The translations under genes and the position numbers were made by a program. Positions 12,126-33,087 of a stretch of 64,000 nucleotides of DNA are shown here, piece after piece. Below the pieces are notes generated by a model. It was not told the origin of the DNA and did no database searches. It saw nothing but the letters and a program-made list of their open reading frames with translations. The stretch's first letter is position 1. Each line of letters begins with the position of its first letter. The stretch covers positions 7,006,001 through 7,070,000 of the forward strand of contig JAMKCF010000009.1 in NCBI GenBank assembly GCA_023634235.1, given 5' to 3'. The DNA comes from Pisaster brevispinus. Its lineage: Eukaryota > Echinodermata > Asteroidea > Forcipulatida > Asteriidae.

Positions 12126-13455
12126 CGTAATACGACTTTTGAACTGTTTAGCTGATTTCCTCGGTTTTGGTTTCTCAGCTGTACCATTGAAAGCTTTTTA
12201 AAAACACAATACAAAGTCTTGCTGTGCCTGGAAGTTTCCTTGCCTTTTTCTTGACAAACTGCAACAGCATGCCTAACCAACCTGAAGGATCCAAGAGGGA
12301 TCTTTGATTGACGGACCCTTGGTAAATACAAGACTGAATAAATACTCAATGACAAATGTAATGGAACAGAACACTTTTTAACATATTTTTTTTGATTTTT
12401 TTTGTTTTGTTAAACGTTGCCCAACATTTGTGTCAAATGACGGCATTATAGTTTGAATGAGGCTAGATATTCAAGCACTTCAATTTAAACAAATAGAAAC
12501 AACCAGGTTCAAATTAATATCATAACTTTTTTGTGTTTTTACTTTTGGGGGGATCTGGTTTGATTTTGTTTTGTTTTTATCCATATGGATCTCAACTTCA
12601 ATTCTTTTTTTAATTTTATTTCTATCATCTGTGCAGATAAAATTGTTTAAAAAAAAAAACTTTGTATAGTCTAATCATAAGAATGAGTGAGATTAAGGAA
12701 CCTCACACCTGATACGTGATCAGCAAACATAATCAACAGACATGTTTTGTAAGATTGTTTTTTTAATCAATCAAGAATGATTACAATTTGATTTGCACGA
12801 TGTCCATACACATGTACTCTGCTTAAAAAAATTATATTACTTGAAAATAGAAAATGGATGTAAAGTATTTTTTCCAACATCTGCATTGTACGAATACTAA
12901 ATAAAGTAAAAACTGCAAAGGGTTTTACAACTCTGTACATTGATGTTTGGTTTGTGTGTTGCTCATAATAGACAATTAAAATAGTTTTATAACTAATCAA
13001 AAGTTGTTTAAAAAGGAAAGTGGAAATATCTAGTGCACTTCACAATTAAATATTGTGTGCAAGTATGCACCTTCCCCCCAATGTTTTTGTTGTTAATGTT
13101 TTTTATGGTACAATTATTACCATGTGATAAGATTTTGTCCTGTTGTAATATTTCTTCCCAGGGAAATAGAAGCATATAATCAGCACGAGCAATTCTGCAC
13201 ACAACATGATACCTTGCTCCTGCTATGATTGTTCCTTTTATAGTTCATTTGCTTTATCAAAAATGGATGGTACAAAATTTTTAGGAAAGAAAACCATGCA
13301 CTTTATCATAATTCGGGAAAGCAGTGTGGCGCTATAGTATAGATTGACTTGCTGTCTATCGTCATTAGAGTCTCTAGTGCATGCAGTTATAAAGTTAGTT
13401 GTTGCGAAATGTTTGTGGGGTGAAGGATGTTGAGTGCAAATTTGTTTTAACTTAC

Positions 13456-13612
13456 TTATTGTGTCCATATCATGACATCCACTAACTGATTTCATGCTGT
13501 CATTCTTCTCACTGAAGGTTGGAGTTGACTCTTTGGTCTTCGGAGAGTCAAAGTTGTCTTTGATTTTTGGCACACACGGTTCGTCAAATGTTTTTGTCGG
13601 CGATGTATCCAT
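13456..13612 (-). other. Candidate orphan first exon (hypothetical)
   Basis: On the minus strand, an ATG at 13612 in a good context (CAGCATGG) opens 52 codons (start MDTSPTKTFDEPCV). They end at a strong donor, GTAAGT, at 13455-13450. The reading frame is also open upstream to the duplicated PSMC6 fragment. I recognise no homolog and could not find a partner exon, so this may be chance. Confidence 0.2.
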
Positions 13613-13689
13613 GCTGGGCAGCTCACAGTGTGCTTTATTTATCTTGTTATGTACAATGTGACTGTAATGTTTAGCTGTTACTCTTTTGA

Positions 13690-13977
<288 letters not shown>

Positions 13978-14676
13978 TGAAAAACAAATCGCTTTGAAAA
14001 TTACTTCGTAAAATTGCACTTTTGACAGGTAACTTTCTCTCAAAAACAGCATGAACTGAATTTTAACGAAAACTGAACGATTAGTGCACGTTGATGTAAT
14101 ACTTGGGTTGTCAAAGGAAAATAAACAAACGAGAGTACAGCCCCTGTGTGAGGTAACAATATTAATAACAGAAATGCACGGCCTTTATGGAATGTTTTAT
14201 TCCATATCTTTTACCAGCTTTGCCCCTTCTGGGTTATCGAGCGCGCCCCGATATTTGCGTTAGTCTTGCCTCTCCTACCAGAAACCAAACACTGCCGGAT
14301 GTATTCACCAGCTGAAACAACTTTTGCGAGTTTAGTACGCACCAACGATAAGACCAGAACTGGCTTATAGACCTTTGCACATTTGAAGTTTAGGCCGAAA
14401 ATGTTTTTAAAAAATCCTTTTTTTCATGTGATAGAACTTTACATAATATTTCAACACCATTGGATTGTCATATTATTTTGTAATGCATGCTGAAAAAATT
14501 GACATTTAGGAAAGTCAGCCATCTTGAAACTAAACCTAACTGAGACACAATCTTGGTTGAAAGATTATGGGAACAATTCATTCTTTACAGCACAAGACTT
14601 TTTTTTTTTACCGATGACTGAAGAATGTGCATTTATTTTGAATTGTTTCCATCTATTTAGATTATTTAGACAACCA

Positions 14677-14868
14677 GGGCCAAATTTCATAGAGCTGCGT
14701 GAGCACAAAAAGTAGCCAAGCACAAATAAATTATGCTTATCAGAATATGGTTACCAAAATACTATGTCACATGTACAATCTGTTACTGGTATCCTGCTTT
14801 ATTTTTTTGCTAAGCAGAAAATTTTGAAGCACCGTTTTCTGCATAAGCAGCTCTATGAAATTGGGCCC
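14677..14868. mobile_element. MITE, GGGCCCAATTTCATAG family, copy 1
   Basis: Terminal inverted repeats are GGGCCAAATTTCATAGAGCT on the left and AGCTCTATGAAATTGGGCCC on the right, 192 bp overall. The internal region has GGTTACC and TGGTATCCTGCTT, shared with copies at 50817-51006, 51211-51402 and 56258-56452. It is non-coding. Confidence 0.8.
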
Positions 14869-15862
14869 AGGATAGTAAAAGATGTGATTTATCTTTGAAA
14901 TGAAAAACAAAACAAACCGAACAAGAACAATCAGCGAGGCTCATACTTCAGGATTATCAGCCGATTTTAATGTACATTGGTTATAGAAAAACATTTGGTT
15001 ATGGTTGAGTTAATTCAAGTGCACATTCCTTTGTTTTTAAATAGAAATCTAAAAAAATGCATTTGTCAAGAGTCATGGTCTAGCTGTCTTCCCTTTTCCC
15101 CCCTTCTCACATACAAATACATGCAACCAATCTTAGGCCTCGTCTGAATTGAGGGTTTGGCTGAAGTTATGACTTGATCACTACAAAGGATTATTCCTCA
15201 ATTTTGGACTTGCCATAGTCACCTTAGCCATAGTCCATTCAGTCTGTCACTGCCTTTAGACTGACAGGGACCAATAGCAGACATGATACATGGCCCTTTT
15301 CAGGCTCTTTAATAAAAACAAATATTAAAAAAAAATTGCTGATTTTTGTGAGGGCGAATTAATCAGAATCGGAAAGGCTGGCTCCAAGGTCAAATTCAGT
15401 TTTGAGATGCACTCTATGAAACGTAACGTCATCGAATCTCCAAAATAAATTGAGTTTAAACAGAAATTGTTTGTAGCAGTCAAAAGGTCAAGTTCAATGC
15501 TGTTAATATCAAAATTCAGGAGTGAATTCACAAACTGTACAGATCATATATCTGACAATTTAAAATCTGAAATGTGACGTCATCGAACAATTTTTGGATT
15601 TTAAACAAAAATTGCACATGAAGGGTATCAAACACACTGGCATTTTACGTCGTTTTAACATAAATTCAGAGACTTGTATGTTTGTTTCTAATTTCATTAG
15701 AGCTCTATCCATTGGAAAATGAGTTGATCACAAAACTGAATGTTACCTTGGAGCCCATCTTTAAGTAGAAAGAATATCATGCCTGCAATAGTCGTCCCCT
15801 CTCTGTGTATGTATGAGAATCAGTGCTGAGAATACTGGGCACCTGACAGGGATTACAAGAAT

Positions 15863-15960
15863 GCAGCTGCCTTTGATGTAGCTATGGCTACGGCTACGGC
15901 TATGGCCCTTGGAAGGAGTGACAATGTTGAAGAATACACCAGCCATAGCCACTGCTAAAA
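15863..15960. repeat. Fold-back element with (GCTAYG)n-like arms, copy 3
   Basis: The left arm is GTAGCTATGGCTACGGCTAC, the centre GACAATGTTGAAG, and the right arm an inverted CAGCCATAGCCAC. It lies in the CEBPZ-MRPS5 spacer. Confidence 0.6.
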
Positions 15961-16023
15961 CTGTTAACTCCAACAGAGCCTTATACATGCCTGAAAGGTC
16001 AAGGGCATTCTGGTGGCTGCTGT

Positions 16024-16134
16024 GGGGTGCGTTTTTGCAGTCTTTACTAATAACTGTTTCAGCTGGATTGGCTATTGGTTAATCACTGGCCAATGACCGA
16101 AACAGTTATTGGTTGCAACCGCCAAAACGCACCC
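16024..16134. repeat. Palindromic element (GGGTGCGTTTT arms)
   Basis: GGGTGCGTTTTTGC on the left is answered by GCCAAAACGCACCC on the right, and the inner arm ATAACTGTTTC by GAAACAGTTAT. It is about 110 bp, non-coding, and probably a MITE. I see no clear target-site duplication. Confidence 0.6.
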
Positions 16135-16364
16135 CTGCATTCTGATGCTTACATGTGTAAATTCATACACAGTGAACCTCTATATCTTAGTTCCTATTTT
16201 CAGAGCTTCTGATTTTGTCGTAGATAGTGAGCATGATTTATGTTTAAATGGAGCAGACTGACAGAATTGGGATCAACAATAGTCAAGACAACCAAAGGCT
16301 TTTTAGCAAACTCAGACACTTCAGACAGGTGCATCTGCATCTCTCAAATCGAAAAACCCAACAT

Positions 16365-19300
16365 TCAGAAGAAAATGGTCCCTTCTCGACTGAAATGATT
16401 CTCCTGTTTCCTTGGTCTTTCTTCCTTCCACTCTAAAGGAAGCTCTTTATCCCAAGGTTCCTCCTCGCCATCTTCAAGAAGCTGCGCTTTCTCAGGGGAG
16501 GCAACAACGATTGGGAGTGGACCACACTCTTTGCGGAACTCTACAACATGCAGGCCTTTCCTGTCAGCAATCTGTTGGTGGGTCTCCTGTACAATCGAAG
16601 GGAGACATGATAATAATAGAGAATGATTAATTTGATTGTATGGGAAAAAATAAAGCTAAATAGTATAACAATTCTAATACACTGTTCTTATATAATGCTT
16701 TATCACAATCAAAGGTGTCTGAGTATCAAAGTGCTCATTATTTTTTCTACAAGGTGTGCGGATCTATGGGCCTTGTCACACAGGGCAATTCACAGGCAAC
16801 CAGTTCCAGGCAATCTCCTTGAAGAAAAGACATTCACAATTCAATGTTCATATATTTTTCTTGGGGATCATTTAAGACATTGTTTGAAAAATGACTCATG
16901 TGCTACGAAAGTGGTCCTGTACCATGCACTACAGTTGGTTGCCTCCAAGTTGCCCGGAAAAGTTGCCTCATGTGACAAGGCCCTTAATTTGAAATATAGG
17001 ATCCATTTATTTACATAGCAACATGTAATGGTTTACAAGGTGCTGTGTGCAATCTGCAGCCAACCATATCAGAAACACACGGGCGAACCCCTCTCTTAAA
17101 GGGACTGAATACCTTTGCAATATGGTATCATGTGGTGAATGCATTGATACAGTGAACACATGTACACAGTAAAGGTCTCTGCACAGTTGCGCCACCATAC
17201 ACAACCCCTTTGTGCAGTTGAATGGTTTCAAATGGCTGGTCAACTCGCTGAAAAATTATACCAAAAAAGGTCCTTGCCAAATTCCTTGGAGGTGAAGATT
17301 CTTCTCAAGAGAGAATTACACAAACCTGGTTAGCGAGTCCATTAATGAAAGCCACGGTGAGATTGATGGGGTTCTTGGATCCATACACCCTGGCGTAGAG
17401 GTCCTTGATACCGGCTAGTCTACAGATCTGCTTCAGGATTCGATGACATCGTAACCCATAGCCTAGAAATGAGACAGGAAAAGGCAAGATGAGCTCAATA
17501 ATTTATTGAGCTATTCATGGTGATGGCGAAAGAAATTGAAGAAATGAGGAAAACGAAATTGCAGCAATTATGGTTCTATGCCATTGGGGAGGTGTGTCGG
17601 TGTGTGTTTATGATACATTCTGGTGATCTCACTATCATTAAGTATGACTTACTGGATAGAATTCCTATAAACATTCATTAAGAACTTCTAGAATACAGTG
17701 GTCGTGGGTTCGAATCCCACCAATTAATATGTGGATTTTTCTTTTGCAGGACCCGGGGAAGCACTGAGTATACAATGCATTGTAGGGAAAAACCCAAATG
17801 GAAAAAACTTTCTTGCCCTAATCTTTGTCTCTGTATACAAATGTTTGAACAATTTAGCCCAACGGGCTGCCTGTCATATATAATCATTTATAGTCATGGA
17901 TAATCAATTACATTAACGTAAAACTAACAAGTGCAGTGCGGAATGTATCAAACTTTGAAGCAAATTTAGGTTTTGGTGGGGTTTTTTTTTTTGGGGGGGG
18001 GATGCTTTTGGATAGAAAGTGGTCAAAGTTCTGAATCTATCTCACACTAGGTTAAGCAGAAAATGTTAAATGTGAACTGAGTTATGAAATTTTAGCCTAC
18101 CCTTGTTCTGTTTTCTAATTCTCACTCTTGTCACCTGGAACTTAGACTCGAAGTCATGGTAAACTGAAAAAACAATCAAAAGCAGTTAAAACCATTATAC
18201 TGATACAATATTAGCCTTATACAATATGCATATTTTATGATGAAGTTTAGAAAAGCAAAAAATTGTCAGTCAGCAGAGTAAACCATTACAGACTTCAGAT
18301 TCCTTTGTTCTGGGATGTGATTGTGCACAAATTAAAAATACAGGGCGTTATATTGATGACAATCAAAGACTCCACATCACAACTGTAACTCTAGGGATTT
18401 GGTCACAACTACGCCTGTGTTGCCTGTGATGGCAACTTCATTGTGTGTCGTGGCTGAGCGGTTAAGAGCATCAAACTCAAGCTCTGGTGTTTTTGATCAG
18501 CAGAGTGTGGGTTTGAGTCCCAGCGTGGCACTTGTGTCCTTGAGCAAGATACTTTACTATAATTGGTTTGTCCTTTGGATGGGACAATAAGCCGTAGGTC
18601 CCGTGTACTATGATCGGTAGTGCACATAAAAGAACCCAGAACACTTATCGTGGAAGAGTGGGTGTTAACCCTGGTGTTTCTGGTTCACATAGCAAGCGAC
18701 CTTGTTTACAGGTTTTTCTCAGGCTTACGAGCTACAGTGATTAAGTTCACTTATGAGGCATCCTTGGTTTCATTACCAGACATTTATAATAATAACAATT
18801 TAAGGTGAGTGGAGATCAATGAAAAGTCATGAATTCAGGAAAAACTCCTGACATATCACATTTCTATCTGCTGTACCTGTGTGGTTGTCATAGCGCTCGA
18901 TATAATGAAGGTAGTTGGCGGCTTTGTTTTTGGCTTTCCTTAATGCTGACATCACATCTGGGGCTTTCCCCATCGCATAACCTGCACAGGTGAAGAACAA
19001 ACAAAAAAATACTTAAAAATAACATCACCACTTTTTCATTTCATGGCAGCTACCATGTCTGAAAGATAAATGACTAAATGTTAAATCGACGTTGTGTAAA
19101 ACTGTCTTCAATAATGGTACGGTCTTACTTAATTGGACATGTACAGTTGACACATGTATTTTCAGTTAATTCGTTTTATTGCAAACGACCTGTTTGAACA
19201 TTTAGGAACAACACTCTTCCTTAAACTACATACGAGCCCTTACAGGTAAGATGGTCAATGCAATAATGAAATTCATACCTATAGCACCGTTCTGGTTGCC

Positions 19301-22300
19301 AACTACAACCAGAGCAGACATACTGCGTTTTCTACCGACGGTACCAGTCATGTTGAACACTCTCCTTACAATCACAACTCGGGAATCAAAACCTTCAAAA
19401 TTCTCTGTTAGAAAAACAAAATAAAAACACCACATCAAAACAACTTTTTTTATATAATTGACCTGAGGTTTAATTACTGGCCAAAAAAACCCAGCTTTTA
19501 CTTTCTGATTTTTTTGCAGTTAATTTTGTTCGTCACTGGCAATCATATCTGAAACATGGAGAGGAATAAACGACATGTTTACAAAAGGTTGAGTCCTTTG
19601 TAAAATGAATCGTATTTCAAAAGGGTATGTACAACAGTGGCAAGAGTGAAAATATTAATATTCAGGGTTTATGAATATTCAGGGTATATGAATATTCAGG
19701 GTTATGAATATTCAGGAAATTTCACAGACTGTACTTTGTATAAAGATGGTCATGGTGGAAAACTTCCCTTGAAACATTTTTGCTTTTGCTTTAGTTTTGA
19801 CCTAATGTTTGAAACAGTGAAAACATGTAAGGTTTTTCCTCACTACATGCTTGTAACTGCGGTGACTGTTTAATCTTAAATTTTACAGCTTTGTTATTTC
19901 ATGTATATGTTGGGTCACATAAAGGGTGGATACTGGTTTTTCACAGCTACCAATGTCGCCCGCCATATTTTTAAAAGATTTTCCAAATCCTTGTTTTTAC
20001 CTCCTGGTATTGGATCAGGAGGGCCCAACCTTCGCCCTCCCCAGCTCTTGGAGGTCCAGCCTCGCTCCTCAGCGGGTACCGTGCGTCTCTTCTTCTTATC
20101 CCACTGGGTACGGATCTGCTGTAGTTTCTCTTCCCGCTCTGGGTCTGGTGCTCTGGCTTCCATGGTCTGCACAACCCTGTCTTTCAGGATGGGTGCATTA
20201 AGCCCTGGCCAGGCTATGTTTGCCTTTCCTATTGAGAGAAACAACATTTAAAACTGTGATTGTTCTTGAGACTTGCAAAGCACCGAGTATACAGAGGGTC
20301 CTTCCGCAAGATACTTTACCATTGTTGCTTTGTCCTTCGAATGGGACATTAAGCTACCCGTATAGGTCCCGTGTACTAGGATTGGTAGTACAGTGTACAC
20401 ATAAAAGAACCCAGAACACTTATCCTGGAAGAGTAGAGGTTAACCCCAGTGTTTCTTGTTGACATAGAAAGCACCCTTGTTTACAAGTTTCCTCACAGGC
20501 TTGCGAGCCACAATAATTAAGTTCACTTATGAGGCATCCTTGGTTTCATTACCAGAAGTTTATAGTAATAACAATAACAATAATTGTACAAAACCAAACC
20601 AGATTGTTCTTAATCTCTTATGCTGTAATTATATCAGCTCAAAATCTTATTTTGTTACTTTTAACTGCAACCATTTAAAATCCTCCACAACCCCATTCCT
20701 GTTTTATGATGCACTGGAATTCCAATATGATGTTTTTACAATTTTGAATTTATATAGCATGTTTCAAGAGCTGAAAAGGAAAAAGAGAGTTTTTTCTAAG
20801 CACTCCTCGAGTTGAGAATCACCTTCTCCAATTATCTGTCCTCTGTTGAGATCTTTCTTGATCCTCTTTGCAGGACGTTTTCCCCTAGCCTTGGTCTGGG
20901 CCTTTCCTGTGGTTGCCAGCATTCCTTTCCATAGCTGGTCTGCCGTTACTGCAATGCAACAACAGAATCACAGGTAATCCAAAAAGCATATTTCGATGGA
21001 AATTAACAAACCTATTTCCTAAAATCTGTTAAAGTAACACTTTTTGTGGCTCTCAATGAGGATCTAAATGTTTATAAAAAGTGTGAAATTAGTTAATGAC
21101 ATCATGCTTTGACCCTAGCAGAGTCTTTCTCAAACTAAATAACATTACATCACACACATTCGTAAGTATCTTCATATGTAACCTTAGATTCACTCCAACC
21201 TCTTAATCTCAAATAACTCAGTACAATGATCATGATAACATTTCACTTGAACCTCTACCCCCCACCCCCACCCCTCCCCCCCCCATTAGCAAACCTTCAG
21301 TAGAATAATTAAAAAGGTAAAACAAATAAGGTCCCAATTTCGTGGCACCGTTCACCACAGAATTTGTGCCTACGGTGCACTGTATAGCAAGTGATTCTAT
21401 GGGTTGTTAGGGCGAAATTCCGCTATAAACAGCGCCACCAACTTTGGCCCTAAGTCTCTGGCCATCAACTTGAACTAGCCCTCCTTGTTGGGCTTTTATG
21501 GCTCTATTTTAACATCGGTCTTATCATAGTCACCATTATATGATAAGACCGATGTTAAAAGAGAGCCATAGCAACCCAACAAGGCCCAATAAGGTGGGCC
21601 AGCCAATAAGCCATCAACCATCTAATTTTCAAGTATTCACAAAATTTATTTCAAAAAGGATATACAAACATGTATTGAACCAGCTTGTGTGTCTGCTTGG
21701 TGTCACAACAACCTGAGCTGCTGGTAGGAATGCCTGTGATGTCTGCTTGTTGTGTAAGCCACTGGTCAGGCTTGGTAGGGTACCGCAGTGTCTACTCGTT
21801 GAAACTGAGACTGAGAGACCTGTAGTGTAAGTGTAAAGTGTAAGTAAGTTTAAGAAGAGAGACCATGGAGGTGAGACATTGAACTGATGGAATGTTAATT
21901 AAAAACTATAAGTTATAACTTATACTTACATAACTTAGTGATGATAATATGCAGATTATTATTTTTAAATGAAGGATTCACAGAATTAGATTTTCATTCA
22001 AAGTTTTCACTTTGTGACTCTTTTTTGTTGGATTGCACTCCTTTTTTTGAGTTATGGGGATGCATATTTCAATTGGTCGAGTTGACTTCTTCGATCAAGT
22101 TCGAGACTGCTGTGAGAAGGACTGGTTGGAGTGAAAATAAGTCTCTTGTCTGAATCAATTGTCTAATAGTAATAATTCTGGTTCTGGTTCTGGTTTTGAC
22201 TCTACTGACTCATAACATGGAGGTAGAATTGTCATACTCTATGAATGACTATGGTTCTGCATGCTGCACTTAAATTCTGGCTCTGGGGAAATACTGCATG

Positions 22301-22494
22301 ATTAATAATAATAATAATGTCCCCATAAATATCGAGATTTACATGCAGATACACATGCTGGCCGATTCTTAATCATTTTGTTCAATTTCGTGGTGAATCA
22401 ATTAATAGAGTAAAACATGTAATATCGAAAGGCACTTACCCTTTGAAAATTTTGCACATAATCTTGCCAGTGTAAAGTTACCGTAGCTCGCCAT
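16365..22494 (-). CDS. MRPS5: Mitochondrial small ribosomal subunit protein S5 (uS5m)
   Basis: Exons in transcript order: 22494-22440, 20948-20823, 20228-20001, 19404-19279, 18981-18877, 18163-18101, 17462-17326, 16586-16365. Joined they give 353 aa, shorter than the roughly 430 aa of human because the N-terminus is short. The start is [18 protein letters not shown], basic and free of acids, as expected for a mitochondrial presequence. Residues 19-136 hold the mitochondria-specific segment ([33 protein letters not shown]). About 137-205 form the S5 dsRNA-binding-like domain ([25 protein letters not shown]). About 222-295 form the S5 C-terminal domain ([46 protein letters not shown]). Introns 1-6 are phase 1 and the last is phase 0. 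The protein belongs to the mitoribosome decoding-side core. Its start codon faces that of PSMC6 across 121 bp. Confidence 0.96.
16768..16983. mobile_element. MITE with GGGCCTTGTCACA ends (MRPS5 intron 7)
   Basis: The left end GGGCCTTGTCACACAGGGCA is mirrored at the right end by TGCCTCATGTGACAAGGCCC. A second inner inverted pair is GGCAACCAG and TTGGTTGCC. It is 216 bp and non-coding, in the intron before the last MRPS5 exon. Confidence 0.65.
17000..17098 (-). repeat. tRNA-derived SINE (family A), internal fragment
   Basis: It matches the body region of the copy at 60485-60910 (CATGTAATGGTTTACAAGGT, GCAATCTGCAGCC, GGGCGAACCCCTCTCTT), minus orientation. It is truncated at both ends. Confidence 0.65.
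18444..18800 (+). repeat. tRNA-derived SINE (family A), near full length
   Basis: The head GTCGTGGCTGAGCGGTTAAG is a clear Leu/Ser-like A box, and the B box GTGGGTTTGAGTCCCAG is at about 18506-18522. Then come GAGCAAGATACTTTACTATA, GTCCCGTGTACTA and CATAAAAGAACCCAGAACAC. The 3' half (AGTTCACTTATGAGGCATCC) differs from the copy at 4503-4911 but is shared with 20297-20585, so two subfamilies exist. It is in an MRPS5 intron. Confidence 0.85.
19657..19717. repeat. Short minisatellite, about 17-18 bp unit
   Basis: Four tandem occurrences of TATGAATATTCAGGG-like units, in the MRPS5 intron between exons 3 and 4. Confidence 0.8.
20297..20585 (+). repeat. tRNA-derived SINE (family A), 5'-truncated
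   Basis: It lacks the tRNA head but matches the rest of 18444-18800 (AAGATACTTTACCATTGTTG, AACCCAGAACACTTATCCTG, AGTTCACTTATGAGGCATCC) and ends in an AATAACAATAAC tail. It is in MRPS5 intron 2. Confidence 0.75.
21330..21590. repeat. MITE remnant followed by a near-perfect 46-bp hairpin (MRPS5 intron 1)
   Basis: 21330-21435 resembles one arm of a common MITE (CCCAATTTCGTGGCACCG). The hairpin has arms 21483-21528 and 21538-21584. CCTTGTTGGGCTTTTATGGC pairs with the inverted GCCATAGCAACCCAACAAGG, and TAACATCGGTCTTATCAT with ATGATAAGACCGATGTTA, around a 9-nt loop. It is non-coding. Confidence 0.7.
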
Positions 22495-22615
22495 TCTTAC
22501 CGCTGTTCATGAATAACACGCCGATATTGAGTCTCCCGATATTCGAGATTTCGTTGGCAGACAGGTATAGCGCCCTCAACCGATCTGCTGCAACTGGCAT
22601 AAATAATTGTTCATC
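22495..22615. promoter_or_regulatory. Bidirectional promoter region of MRPS5 and PSMC6
   Basis: Only 121 bp separate the two start codons, so this segment must hold the 5' UTRs and probably the core promoter of both. No TATA box is obvious. Two inverted AATATCG motifs lie at 22522-22528 and 22537-22543, and two direct ones just inside MRPS5 intron 1 (22328-22334, 22421-22427). GAGGGCGCT (minus) at 22569-22577 is shared with the PSMD8/NPHP1 promoter. The promoter role is inferred from gene geometry. Confidence 0.75.
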
Positions 22616-31493
<8,878 letters not shown>

Positions 31494-31497
31494 ATCA

Positions 31498-31503
31498 AAT
31501 AAA
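31498..31503 (+). terminator. AATAAA poly(A) signal candidate for PSMC6
   Basis: AATAAA begins four bases after the PSMC6 TGA (31491-31493). If used, the 3' UTR would be only a few tens of bases. A second AATAAA at 33088-33093 could serve a longer form. Confidence 0.5.
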
Positions 31504-31514
31504 CTAGACTAACT

Positions 31515-31617
31515 CCGCCATTTTCACAAAGACTATGCAACTGCGTAAATCCACTTGTGCAAGAAGTGTTGCGCAAGTGGACTTATGCAGTTGCGTAAAG
31601 TTTTGTAAAATCGGCGG
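31515..31617. repeat. 103-bp near-perfect hairpin downstream of PSMC6
   Basis: CCGCCATTTT at the left tip pairs with AAAATCGGCGG at the right. TGCAACTGCGTAAATCCACT pairs with the inverted AGTGGACTTATGCAGTTGCG. The loop is about 6 nt (GAAGTG). It lies 22 bases after the stop and 12 bases after AATAAA. It could be a tiny MITE or a stem-loop in the 3' end of the transcript. Confidence 0.85.
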
Positions 31618-31619
31618 CA

Positions 31620-31805
31620 GGGCCCAATTTTATAGAGCTGCTCAAGCAGAAAATGTCGCTCAACAGTTTTCAGCAAAGCAACAATTTGCAGGAAACCAGT
31701 CAGAAGTAGTACCTGTGACATACTCTCTTTCCAGATAATTTTTTCGTGGCATAAAACAAAATTTTTTCGGGCTCGGCATATTTTCAGGCTCTATGAAATT
31801 TGTCC
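31620..31805. mobile_element. MITE, GGGCCCAATTTCATAG family, diverged copy
   Basis: GGGCCCAATTTTATAGAGCT at the left and GGCTCTATGAAATTTGTCCC at the right. The interior is diverged from other copies. Confidence 0.6.
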
Positions 31806-32737
31806 CTGTGCCGATGAAACCTTTACAAAGTAGAAAGGTATGAATTTGAGTTTGGGGTATTTCAAAATCGTGGGCTATTACTGTGTATCCTTAGCCTACA
31901 TGTAATTGAATACTAGGAAATTATACATAGAAAGAAGGAAAGTGGTTTTGAAAAGCAAATGTGCTTTGGCGTAATTGTCCCAGCTTTTAGGAGCTGATCA
32001 GAAAAATATTATGTCTCACTCCTAAACTTACCCAATTAACCAACTGAGGATATTATGCACCTCCCTGCCTCCCTGCTATATAAGAATATTTCATTTCAGC
32101 ATTTCTGTAATAACATATTTTTGAAAGACTTGGAAGTTTCAATGGATAAAGATGACTACACTCACTGGGCCCTTATGGTGTTGTTCGCTTTGCAGAGAAT
32201 AGTGCATACAAAAATTGCAGGAAAAAACATCATCCCACGGGAGTTTAGAGACTTGTAACTTTTCCCCTACTTTAAGTTTTGATGGGATGTCTTTATGATG
32301 ACTTTTTAAATCTTAAAGGAGTGACTACGTCTTAACACCCTATGTATTTACGAATTCACATAAATGTACAACATGATTCAAAGTGCAGGGTTTCAGTTCA
32401 GATTCGGAATTTGTTGTGCTTTTGTTCTGTCTGGTGTGTAAGAATGTTAGCTGTCATAATTAAGATCAGTATTGTTTTGTACTACAGACTGCGCAAGACT
32501 CCATGTATTCAACAACCAAAAAAAAAGGAAAAAAGATGAAGGTGCTAGGCCAAGCAATATTATTATATACTGTGATTTTCAATTTTTCAATGACACAACT
32601 GAGAAACCCAAATGAGGAGCACAGACGATCAGCTGCATGCATTCTGTTGTGTCCTTCAAACGGGTCCCAATTTGAATACCTCCACGGCTGGCGCATCTTA
32701 TTTGATGAGTCTGGTTATAAGAATCCTAGAGGAGATA

Positions 32738-32888
32738 CAGTCAACCCTCGTTATAAAGAGCACTGTTATAAAGAGGTTCTGCATTCTGAAGTCCTGAATC
32801 TCATTGCTGGTTTTTGTTTTGCTGTCTTAAAAACAATGTTCCTGTTATAAAGGCCAGTCCCAGAAATCTTGTTATTATGAGTTGACTG
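32738..32888. mobile_element. Pogo/Tigger-like MITE with TA target site
   Basis: CAGTCAACCCTCGTTATAA at the left is inverted at the right as TTATTATGAGTTGACTG, with TA on both sides (32736-32737, 32889-32890). Internal TGTTATAAAGAGG and CTGTTATAAAGGCC steps fit pogo-type elements. It is 151 bp and non-coding. Confidence 0.65.
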
Positions 32889-32991
32889 TACCCCTTTGCC
32901 TAATCACCTTAGAGGTGAATATATTATTTGTTATTATGAGAGTCGACTGTACCCCTTTGCCTAATCACTTAAAGAGGTGAATACATTATTT
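32871..32991. repeat. Tandem duplication of the MITE right end and flank
   Basis: Two copies, period 59 bp, of GTTATTATGAG..TTGACTGTACCCCTTTGCCTA ending in GAGGTGAATA(T/C)ATTATTT, so the right terminus of the pogo-like element is present twice. Confidence 0.8.
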
Positions 32992-33087
32992 GTTACTCCT
33001 ATGATTAAACTTGTCTAAGTCTGCTTAATGTACATTTACACAAACCTCACCTTCTACTTGTCTGTTATAAACCTGGAAAGGAGACTC

